DNA of 64,000 nt, from positions 62,001-126,000 of the forward strand of contig NZ_BKZV01000005.1 of NCBI RefSeq assembly GCF_008974285.1, given 5' to 3'. This stretch comes from Thermogemmatispora aurantia (GTDB taxonomy: Bacteria > Chloroflexota > Ktedonobacteria > Ktedonobacterales > Ktedonobacteraceae). The notes under the pieces are model-generated. The model made no database searches and was not told where the DNA came from. It worked only from the letters and a program-made list of their open reading frames with translations. A program made the position numbers and the translations under genes. Below, piece after piece: positions 28,363 through 35,655 of this stretch (position 1 is the stretch's first letter; each line of letters opens with the position of its first letter).

Positions 28363-28965
28363 ATGCCGTTCACACGTCTGCTGCTGATCGGCGCGACCTC
28401 TTCAAAATGTATCAATGGCGAAAAGGGAGATAAGGTCATTATCGCTCCTAAAAATCAGAAGGCGAAGGCGCACCTTGGCCATCTGGACGACCCTTACGCC
28501 GGCGAGGTCATTCTCTGTTTCCAGCTCGATGACGGTAGCGAGCAGGCCCGTGAGCTGCTCCGCAGCCTGGGCATTAGAGACGGCGATCGTCGCTGCGATG
28601 GCATCATCTTCTACAGCCGGGATGGCTCCCCAGAACGCACCATCTGCCTGGTTGAGCTGAAGCATAGCCGCGTCGAGGAGGCCGCCGACCAGCTCATTCG
28701 CACTCGCCAATGCATTGAAGATCTCCTATGTAAAGAATGTGGAGAGCCAGGGAAAAAATATATCCAGCGACTGCAGTGGAAAGCCTGCCTCTACCGCCAC
28801 GGAGCCTCACCTGACGAGACGAGTAAAGTACTTAAAGAGCTGCGTCACTATTTCAAACACTATTATTCATGTGATCGTCACTCTGCCGACATTGGGCCAT
28901 TTCTGCGCGGCGAAAGCGAGCAGCGTGCTTCAGAGGGTCGCCGGGCCAGGAAGCGCGAGCGCTAG
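28363..28965 (+). CDS. Putative PD-(D/E)XK-like nuclease partner of the ATPase
   Basis: 200 aa, no close family recalled. The central part shows CDGIIFYSRDG (Asp about 78), then strand ICLVELKHSRVEEAADQL (Glu about 97, Lys about 99), i.e. the D...ExK spacing and strand order of PD-(D/E)XK nucleases, followed by a helix with paired polar residues. A short CKECGE pair lies near residue 124, and an Arg/Lys-rich tail ends the protein. AGGAAGGAAG precedes the ATG, and only 40 nt separate it from the ATPase, so co-transcription is likely. The nuclease assignment is inference from one motif region. Confidence 0.55.
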   Translation: MPFTRLLLIGATSSKCINGEKGDKVIIAPKNQKAKAHLGHLDDPYAGEVILCFQLDDGSEQARELLRSLGIRDGDRRCDGIIFYSRDGSPERTICLVELKHSRVEEAADQLIRTRQCIEDLLCKECGEPGKKYIQRLQWKACLYRHGASPDETSKVLKELRHYFKHYYSCDRHSADIGPFLRGESEQRASEGRRARKRER

Positions 28966-29045
28966 ACAGAGGGGCCGCTGGCCGACGTGGCCGAGGAAGC
29001 GATGGGAAAGAGAGGGGAACCAGGCCCCTCAGTAGAGGCACGAGG

Positions 29046-29073
29046 TTGACCGTCACCTCCCCTGTGCTACAAT
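29046..29073 (+). promoter_or_regulatory. Sigma-70-type promoter of gpsA
   Basis: TTGACC (29046-29051), 16-nt spacer, TACAAT (29068-29073), about 66 nt before the gpsA start. Both hexamers are close to consensus. Confidence 0.6.
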
Positions 29074-29138
29074 GAGAGGCAGTCCATAGCCCTTCAGCGA
29101 GCGAGCCTGCGGGCAACCGAGCATAGGAGAGGAGGACA

Positions 29139-30170
29139 ATGGCATCCGTTGCAGTGATTGGCAGTGGTGCCTGGGGAACCACGCTGGCGCTTTTGCTGGC
29201 CAACAAAGGGATCGATACGGTCCTCTGGGAGCATCGACCCGAGCGGGCCGCCGACATGGCGCGTCTGCGTGAAAATAGACTCTTCCTGCCCGGCTTTCGC
29301 TTTCCCGAGCATCTAGGAGTCACCGCCGACCTGGAAGAAGCCGTTCGCCGTCGCGAAGTCATCATCCTGGTCACACCCTCACAACGCATGCGTGAAAACG
29401 CACGGCAGCTGGCCCCCTATTTGGAGCGCGGCGCCATCGTCGTGAGCGCCAGCAAAGGCATCGAGCTAAGCACGCTCCAGCGTATGTCGGAGGTGCTGGC
29501 CGAAGAGCTACCGGAGGCACGCGCACGTCTGGCGGCCCTCAGCGGTCCCAACCTTGCGCGTGAAGTCGCCGAGGGGAAACCCACAGCTGCCGTGGTGGCT
29601 GCTCAAGATGAAGCCATCGCCATCTATCTGCGCACCCTGTTGAGCACCGCTCGCTATCGCGTATACACCACCCAAGATATCACCGGAATTGAGCTGGGTG
29701 GAGCTTTGAAGAACATCATTGCCATTGGAGCAGGCATTAATGACGGCATGGGCTATGGCGAGAATGCCCGCGCCGCCTTCATCACACGCGGTCTGGCCGA
29801 GATCACGCGGCTCGGTACCGCCGCCGGGGCCCATCCGCTGACCTTTGCCGGTCTGGCAGGCTTAGGCGATCTTGTGGCCACCTGCTCCAGCCCACTGAGC
29901 CGGAACCATCAACTGGGCCGCCGCTTAGCCACAGGAGAAAAGCTAGACGAGATCCTTGCCTCCATGCACAGCGTCGCCGAAGGCGTCTATACTACCCGCG
30001 CTGCCCTCCAGCTAGCCCAGCGCTACGGGGTTGAAATGCCCATCACTCAGCAGCTTGCCCTTGTCTTGTTCGAAGGCTACGATCCCTACAAGGCCGTATT
30101 GGAACTGATGATGCGCGACCCCAAAGGGGAGATGGAAGGCTTGATCGAGGGAAGCATCTACGTCAGCTAA
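29139..30170 (+). CDS. gpsA: Glycerol-3-phosphate dehydrogenase [NAD(P)+]
   Basis: Makes sn-glycerol 3-phosphate from dihydroxyacetone phosphate for phospholipids. 343 aa. N-terminal GSGAWGTTLALLLANKG Rossmann motif; VSASKGIE and SGPNLAREVAEGKPTAAVVA; the catalytic Lys in ELGGALKNIIAIGAGINDGMGYGENARAAFITRGLAE; AGLGDLVATCSSPLSRNHQLG. All family blocks are intact. GGAGGAC upstream of ATG. It faces rpoD. Confidence 0.95.
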   Translation: MASVAVIGSGAWGTTLALLLANKGIDTVLWEHRPERAADMARLRENRLFLPGFRFPEHLGVTADLEEAVRRREVIILVTPSQRMRENARQLAPYLERGAIVVSASKGIELSTLQRMSEVLAEELPEARARLAALSGPNLAREVAEGKPTAAVVAAQDEAIAIYLRTLLSTARYRVYTTQDITGIELGGALKNIIAIGAGINDGMGYGENARAAFITRGLAEITRLGTAAGAHPLTFAGLAGLGDLVATCSSPLSRNHQLGRRLATGEKLDEILASMHSVAEGVYTTRAALQLAQRYGVEMPITQQLALVLFEGYDPYKAVLELMMRDPKGEMEGLIEGSIYVS

Positions 30171-30334
30171 GGCCAGGCAAGGGGAGGAAGAGCACAGAGG
30201 GAATAAGCCTAGTCGGGTTGGTCAGCTCGCGCCACAGGGGCAAGTTTGCGGCCCTGGCCAGCGCGGAGCGGGGTTACCAGGCAGGCTGCTCTGACTTGCC
30301 TCGGACCTCAGACTCCAACCCAACCCAAAAAGTA

Positions 30335-30355
30335 GGGGCGCGTTAAACGCGCCCC
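30335..30355 (-). terminator. Rho-independent terminator of rpoD
   Basis: A 21-nt perfect palindrome (arms GGGGCGCGTT and AACGCGCCCC around one A). On the minus strand it is followed by TACTTTTT, giving the U-run for rpoD, whose stop is 21 nt upstream. Confidence 0.88.
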
Positions 30356-30375
30356 ATAGCTACCTTGGGAATAAG

Positions 30376-31629
30376 CTAATCGAGGTAATCCTTGAGCTTA
30401 CGACTGCGGCTGGGATGGCGCAGCTTGCGCAGGGCCTTGGCCTCAATCTGGCGGATGCGCTCGCGCGTTACATGGAACTCCTTGCCGACCTCTTCGAGCG
30501 TGCGGCTCCGACCGTCATCGAGACCGAAGCGCAGCTGGAGAACCTTGCGCTCGCGCTCAGTCAGACTGGCAAGCACATCCTCAACCTGCTCCTTCAGGAG
30601 CTGATGGCTGGCCGCATCAGCGGGAGCAAGGGCCGTATGATCCTCGATGAAATCACCCAGGTGACTATCCTCCTCCTCGCCGATCGGCGTTTCCAGGCTC
30701 ACTGGCTCCTGGCTGACCTTGATGATCTCACGCACCTTCTCGGGGCTGATGTCCATTTGCTCGGCGATTTCCTCCGAAGTTGGCTCACGCCCGAGATCCT
30801 GCAAGAGGCGACGACTAATGCGGATCAGCCGGTTAATGGTCTCGACCATGTGAACCGGGATACGGATCGTGCGCGCCTGATCGGCGATAGCACGGGTAAT
30901 GGCCTGACGAATCCACCAGGTGGCGTAGGTACTGAACTTGTAGCCCTTGGTGTAGTCGAACTTCTCGACGGCACGAATCAGGCCAATGTTGCCCTCCTGG
31001 ATCAGGTCCAGCAGGCTCATGCCCCGGCCAATGTACTTTTTAGCAACGCTCACCACCAGGCGCAAATTAGCCTCGGTCAGGCGTCGCTGAGCCTCCTCGC
31101 CCTCCTCGATGATGCGTCGATTCGGGTTAGGCTTGGCAGCCTCAGCCTTGCCCCGCTCCATCAGCCGCGCCAGGCGGACCTCCTCCTCAGCGGTCAGCAA
31201 AGGAACCCGACCGATCTCGCGCAAGTACATGCGCACCGGATCGTCGAGACTGTTTTCGAGGTCGGCCACGACGATTCCGAGGCCATCCTGGAGGTCATCC
31301 CACTTGGCACCGGTCATCGCCTCGACGTCGACCTCATCCTCTGGTCCAGGTTCCCAGTCTGCCGGTGGCTCCTTGGTATCCAGGGCATCCATGGTTTCTT
31401 CGTCCTGTAGCTTGGAGAACAGGTCATATGACTCACCGTCATCGGCAGCCGTGACAAGGCTACCAGCGGTGGTAGCACGCAGACCTAGTGAATCGATATC
31501 GTCAAAAACACGGTGCGAGTCTTCGAGGAGCATGTCTGCCTCGAAAGGCTCATATACATCGCTCAATTGTTCAGTATGCACCTCTTCATTCCGCGATCTT
31601 GTCATGACATCCTGCTTCTGATTCACCAT
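30376..31629 (-). CDS. rpoD: Primary sigma factor RpoD/SigA
   Basis: Housekeeping sigma factor, 417 aa. An acidic N-terminal part (about 130 aa) is followed by region 1.2 ([25 protein letters not shown]), region 2 ([50 protein letters not shown]), region 3 ([22 protein letters not shown]) and region 4 ([22 protein letters not shown] helix-turn-helix with [20 protein letters not shown]). GAAGGGGGAG before the ATG. It lies 171 nt downstream of dnaG in the same direction, as in the macromolecular-synthesis operon of many bacteria. Confidence 0.97.
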   Translation of the reverse strand: MVNQKQDVMTRSRNEEVHTEQLSDVYEPFEADMLLEDSHRVFDDIDSLGLRATTAGSLVTAADDGESYDLFSKLQDEETMDALDTKEPPADWEPGPEDEVDVEAMTGAKWDDLQDGLGIVVADLENSLDDPVRMYLREIGRVPLLTAEEEVRLARLMERGKAEAAKPNPNRRIIEEGEEAQRRLTEANLRLVVSVAKKYIGRGMSLLDLIQEGNIGLIRAVEKFDYTKGYKFSTYATWWIRQAITRAIADQARTIRIPVHMVETINRLIRISRRLLQDLGREPTSEEIAEQMDISPEKVREIIKVSQEPVSLETPIGEEEDSHLGDFIEDHTALAPADAASHQLLKEQVEDVLASLTERERKVLQLRFGLDDGRSRTLEEVGKEFHVTRERIRQIEAKALRKLRHPSRSRKLKDYLD

Positions 31630-31800
31630 TCTGGCTCCCCCTTCAGAAAACGGGTCCGCAATGAATAACGAATAAGGAGACTGACCCTGCTCTCTGAAAA
31701 TAAAGAGTAAGATAATAGCGCTATGCGATGCTGATCATCGCCTCCCACCCTGCCCAGGCTTATTCCACATCACCCATATAACATCCAGGCTTGAGGATTT

Positions 31801-33954
31801 TCATCCCTGCAGATTCGTCCTCAAGTGAATCTCGCGGATCTGCCGGTGGATTTCCTGCAGCTGATGCTCCAGCTCGTGCACTGCGGCCAGGTCCCCGGCT
31901 TCCCGGGCTTCCTGGATCAAATAGCGCAGCTCTGTATTGAGCTGCATCAGCCGCATGCGCTTCAAGCGGGTGGCGCATTGGGTGGCCGCTTTGATCAGTC
32001 CTGCTCCATCGAGCGGAGACGCTGCCTCGACGCGCCTTTGCGCTCGGGCCGCCGTTTCCAGCAACGCGGAAGGTAACAGTTGCTCTAAGGGTTGATGGAA
32101 AGAGGAAGAGCCACGTTGATAAAGAGAGTTGAGAAAGTGGTACAACTCCCGCGTGTCCGTCCCGATAAAGTCACCATCGTTTATTATACCACAAACATGT
32201 TGACTTAAACCAGGATGTTGGAGGAGTAGCCCTATCAGGTAGTCTTCCCATTCTACTCTATCCAGGCCTCCTCTGTCAAGCGCCAGGCCTTTGCCGTCGG
32301 GGCCAGCGCTGACCCGGGCGCCGGCGAGGGCGCCCGCTCTGGCATCTTCTACCTCGGCGGATGAGGCTGGGGACAGCGTCTCAGTTTTAGCTTTCCCGCT
32401 GGGGTCCAGGCCAGTTTGCGCAAGCGCAGGCCGAGCGGGTAGCGGAGCTGGAGCCTGTGGTGATTGACGCTGCCGTCCTCGCCCTTTCCTGCTGCCATCC
32501 ACCTCCCTCCTACCTGACTCAGCGGGCACTACGATCTCGGCCACGCTCGGGTGTCTGCCACGCAGGCTACGCTGCAATTCATTATACAGGCTCTGCTCAT
32601 CGACATGGATCATCCTTGCTAGCTTCCGCACATAGGCATCGCGTTTGACGCGATCGCTGATCATGCCAATGATGGGGAGCAGGCGTCGCGCCGCCAATGC
32701 CTGGTCTCTCGGCTGGCGCAGATCCAGATCCGCGGTCTTGGCTACAAAGTAATAATCGACCAAAGGTAACGGATGAGCGAGGGCCTCCTCCCACCGGGCC
32801 GGGTTCTGGCGGATCACCTCATCAGGGTCCTGGCCTGCGGGCAGCAAGAGCACATCGATCTGGGCATCTACCTCTTCCTCCAGACGAATAATGGCCCTGG
32901 CGCCCCCCGCCTGACCACGGCGCTCCTGGCGCGGAACCGGCAGCGGGACAGGAACAATCGTGCGCTCTAATGAGCGAAGCGCCTCCTGGATACCATGCTC
33001 TGTAGCAGCCATGCCGGCGGCATCGGGGTCTAAGGCCAGAGTAATGCGCCGCGCCAACTTTTTGATCTGCTGAATGTGTTTTTCAGTGATCGCACTGCCA
33101 ATGCAGGCCACAGTCTGCCGCGTTCCGTACTGGTGAGCCATAATGGCGTCGATATAACCCTCGACAATGATCACCTGGTTGGCCTGCTTGATAGCCTCCT
33201 TGGCACGGTCGAAGGCATAGAGCACGCTATTTTTCTCGAAGAGCGCCGTCTGGGGTGTATTCAGATACTTGGGCTGGCCGTCGCCCAGGGCGCGCCCGCC
33301 AAAGCCAATCACCTGACCTCGCGGGTCCCGAATCGGGAAAATAATGCGGTTCCTGAAGTAATCATAAAGACCCTGCCCATCTTCCGGCTCACGAGCCAGG
33401 CCGGCACTGACCAGCTCCTGCTCGCTATAGCCCTGGGAGAGAAGATAACGACAGAGAGCATCGCGGCTGTCGGGAGCGTACCCCAGGCCAAAGGCTATGA
33501 CGGTCTCCCCAGTGAGGCCGCGACTCTGGAGATAGGCCCGCGCTGGGGCCGCCTCGCGCAAGCGCAGCAGGGCCTGATGAAACCAGAGCTGAGCGTCCTC
33601 GTTAAGCTGGCGCAGCCGTTCGCGCTGAGCCGCCAGCTCGCGCTGTTGGGCCGCATCATAGCCGGGCTGCTCATCGAGAGAGACGCCGGCCTTCTCGGCC
33701 AGGTAGCGCAGGGCCTCTGGAAAATCAAGGCCCTGGGCCTTCTGTACAAAGGTGAAAATATCGCCGCTCTCGTGGCAGCCAAAGCAGTGCCAGTGCTGCG
33801 ACTCTGGAAAGACATAGAAGGAAGGTGTGCGCTCGTTGTGAAAAGGGCAAAGGGCCTTGAAGGCCCGGCCCGTTTTTTGGAGCTTCACAACCTGGCCAAC
33901 TTCATCTACCAGGTCGAGGCGCGCTTTGATAGTTTCGATGATCGAAGAAGACAT
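31801..33954 (-). CDS. dnaG: DNA primase
   Basis: Lays RNA primers at the replication fork. 717 aa, somewhat longer than usual. CHC2 zinc-binding domain: CPFHNERTPSF ... HWHCFGCHESGDIF (about residues 37-70). Catalytic core with FRNRIIFPIRDPRGQVIGFGGRALGD, TOPRIM motif VIIVEGYIDAIMA (about 260-272) and ALDPDAAG. The C-terminal part, which binds helicase, contains a Ser/Pro/Arg-rich linker (about 500-570) before a helical end. GAGGG before ATG. dnaG is the last gene before the DnaA-box region. Confidence 0.95.
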   Translation of the reverse strand: MSSSIIETIKARLDLVDEVGQVVKLQKTGRAFKALCPFHNERTPSFYVFPESQHWHCFGCHESGDIFTFVQKAQGLDFPEALRYLAEKAGVSLDEQPGYDAAQQRELAAQRERLRQLNEDAQLWFHQALLRLREAAPARAYLQSRGLTGETVIAFGLGYAPDSRDALCRYLLSQGYSEQELVSAGLAREPEDGQGLYDYFRNRIIFPIRDPRGQVIGFGGRALGDGQPKYLNTPQTALFEKNSVLYAFDRAKEAIKQANQVIIVEGYIDAIMAHQYGTRQTVACIGSAITEKHIQQIKKLARRITLALDPDAAGMAATEHGIQEALRSLERTIVPVPLPVPRQERRGQAGGARAIIRLEEEVDAQIDVLLLPAGQDPDEVIRQNPARWEEALAHPLPLVDYYFVAKTADLDLRQPRDQALAARRLLPIIGMISDRVKRDAYVRKLARMIHVDEQSLYNELQRSLRGRHPSVAEIVVPAESGRREVDGSRKGRGRQRQSPQAPAPLPARPALAQTGLDPSGKAKTETLSPASSAEVEDARAGALAGARVSAGPDGKGLALDRGGLDRVEWEDYLIGLLLQHPGLSQHVCGIINDGDFIGTDTRELYHFLNSLYQRGSSSFHQPLEQLLPSALLETAARAQRRVEAASPLDGAGLIKAATQCATRLKRMRLMQLNTELRYLIQEAREAGDLAAVHELEHQLQEIHRQIREIHLRTNLQG

Positions 33955-34490
33955 TGGCCGCCCTCAGCAAGCGACGACGTTGCTGTTGTCACGCTCAGAG
34001 TTTCGTCCTACACAAGGGCACCGATCGGACAGGCGATGCCCTCTCCCGCCTACGCTATCGCTTCATTGCGAGGGAAGCAAGCGAGTACCGCCAGAAGACA
34101 TCGCACTGAGGGAGGGAGGGAAGCACGTGCCACATCCGTCCTTGCCACAGCCGCTCCAGGCTCCGGCTGACAAAGAGCAAGAGCATTCGCCAGTCAGGTC
34201 CGCCCTCTCTCTGCCATCCCTAGAGATATAACGAGCTACTGTCGGGAAAGTCGCGCTCCTGGGGAACAAGGTTTCATCCGGGTTCGACGGTCGCCGGCGA
34301 CAAGCAGACACCGCAGGATTACCTCGGGGCAAGGAGGGAGCACCGCAGCTCGCCCACCCTGCGAGCGTGGCCAGACTGCCCAGCCAGGTCCCCCCAGCCA
34401 ACCCCGGAGAGCAACCCCAGCAGAGCCGGGTTGCATTTCTGCAACGCTTCGCTCTTCTGTGGCCGGGCAGAGGTAATGGCGCCGTGGCAG

Positions 34491-34590
34491 TTATCCACAT
34501 TTCCACAGCCCCTACTACTGTTATATCCATCTATCATAAAGAGATGGATATGGGTAGCAGTAGTAATAGGGCCTGTGGAAATGTGGATAA
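34491..34590. repeat. 100-bp interrupted hairpin capped by DnaA boxes
   Basis: Outer 18-bp arms (34491-34508 and 34573-34590) are perfect complements, each ending in a perfect DnaA box. Inner 10-bp arms (34523-34532 and 34542-34551) close a 9-nt AT-rich loop; the stretch between is partly matched. It can form a cruciform at the left edge of the array. Confidence 0.8.
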
Positions 34591-34833
34591 CCCCGGTCAG
34601 ATGAGGCTGATTCTCTAAGAGACGTCGCTGGCTGAAATGGCTCTGGAAGCGGAGCGGCGCGCAACTTGACATGAATGTTATTTTGCTGAGAAACGCCGCT
34701 CGCTCTGTGCAAAAGTGGTGGAAAACTTGGGGATAAATGACAAGCAGGCTGTGGATGACGAGGGAGACCACGCAGGGCCTGTGGATAAGTTTTCCACAGG
34801 TGGCGTGGAGAAGTCAGAGAGCCAGGAAATACC

Positions 34834-34952
34834 CTGTGGATAATGTGGAAAAGTTATCCACAGAATCGGTGAATAACTGGAGAGAAGGATGTCCTGACAC
34901 AACAGGTCAGGATGACCGATGTGGAAAAGTTATCCACAAAACCTGTGGATAA
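34834..34952. repeat. Origin direct repeat, copy A (diverged)
   Basis: About 119 bp sharing the order: box, head-to-head TGTGGAAAAGTTATCCACA, AACTGGAGAGAAGGATGTCC, CTGACACAACAGGT, GATGACCGATGTGGAAAA, box. Differs from copies B and C at a few bases (for example CAGG for TATG after ACAGGT). Confidence 0.85.
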
Positions 34953-35120
34953 AGTAGGAGCTGCTGCTATTTATCCACTGTTCCCTCCAGCTTATCCACC
35001 AATGCTGTGGATATCTCTGCTTTAAAAGTGGAATAGTGAAGCGGCGATCTAACTTGAAGGCTGGCGGCCTCCTTTGTCACTTCCCGCGGCAGGCAAACAG
35101 GCGGTCAATGGCCTTGGCGA

Positions 35121-35252
35121 AAGCCGCCAGCTTGTGTGGATAGTGTGGAAAAGTTATCCACAGAATCGGTGGATAACTGGAGAGAAGGATGTCCTGACAC
35201 AACAGGTTATGATGACCGATGTGGAAAACTTATCCACAGAATCGGTGGATAA
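35121..35252. repeat. Origin direct repeat, copy B
   Basis: Begins AAGCCGCCAGCTTGTGTGGA and runs through the same internal order as copy A. It appears identical to copy C for about 118 bp (35121-35238 against 35368-35485), which implies recent duplication or selection for exact sequence. Confidence 0.88.
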
Positions 35253-35367
35253 GTGCCTGTCCTCTTGTCCGAATGTGTCGGACGTATGAGGTCCAACTAG
35301 ACGTTTTATGGGAGGCTGTGGATAACTTGTGGAAAAGTTATCCACCGATTCTGTGGAAAACCCTGGA

Positions 35368-35499
35368 AAGCCGCCAGCTTGTGTGGATAGTGTGGAAAAG
35401 TTATCCACAGAATCGGTGGATAACTGGAGAGAAGGATGTCCTGACACAACAGGTTATGATGACCGATGTGGAAAACTTATCCACAAAACCTGTGGATAA
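35368..35499. repeat. Origin direct repeat, copy C
   Basis: Repeats copy B with a 247-bp period. It ends with the AAACCTGTGGATAA form seen at the end of copy A rather than the form in copy B. A truncated fourth copy (GCCAGCTTGTGTGGAAAAGTG) starts at about 35512. Confidence 0.88.
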
Positions 35500-35655
35500 C
35501 TCAGAAATGCTGCCAGCTTGTGTGGAAAAGTGAGCGGAGTGAGAAAACTTTATCGACAGGTTATCCACATTGCCTGTGGATAACCTGCCTGGAGTGTGTA
35601 TAAAACTATCTGCAGGGAACTGTGAAAATGGTAGAACGCTGGTGAAACGCTACTC

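Larger units (their letters stand above)
34491..35583. other. Candidate chromosomal replication origin (oriC), DnaA-box array
   Basis: Fifteen perfect DnaA boxes. TTATCCACA on + at 34491, 34854, 34930, 35154, 35230, 35401, 35477 and 35561; its complement TGTGGATAA at 34582, 34780, 34835, 34944, 35317, 35491 and 35575 (first base each). At least ten one-mismatch boxes lie among them (for example 34750, 34790, 34971, 34992, 35006, 35135, 35168, 35244, 35338, 35382, 35415). Many are paired head-to-head with TGTGGAAAA half-matches. No other perfect box was noticed in the window. Known biology: clustered DnaA boxes plus nearby parS sites mark bacterial origins. dnaA itself is not adjacent. A DnaA-titrating site (datA-like) is the alternative. 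Confidence 0.85.
33955..35655. other. 1.7-kb gene-free region containing the candidate origin
   Basis: Flanked by dnaG (reading left) and the debranching enzyme (ending at 35656). The first 530 bp hold no repeat or gene that I can support. From 34491 the DNA turns into a dense DnaA-box array (listed separately). Short reading frames over the array simply reflect the repeated box sequence. Confidence 0.8.

Noticed and set aside
30415..31410. Long + strand frame (331 codons) opposite rpoD
   Set aside because: Mirror frame of a highly conserved sigma factor gene; no ribosome site and no protein family features.
34063..34530. Minus-strand frame left of the DnaA array
   Set aside because: Low-complexity, Cys/Trp-rich translation without a ribosome site; runs into the DnaA-box repeats.
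34834..35499. CRISPR-like repeat array
   Set aside because: Repeats are about 120 bp, irregularly spaced, full of DnaA boxes, and no cas genes are nearby.
34491..35583. Integrated plasmid replication origin (iterons)
   Set aside because: No rep gene, no mobile element borders, boxes match the chromosomal DnaA consensus exactly, and parS sites flank the region; not formally excluded.
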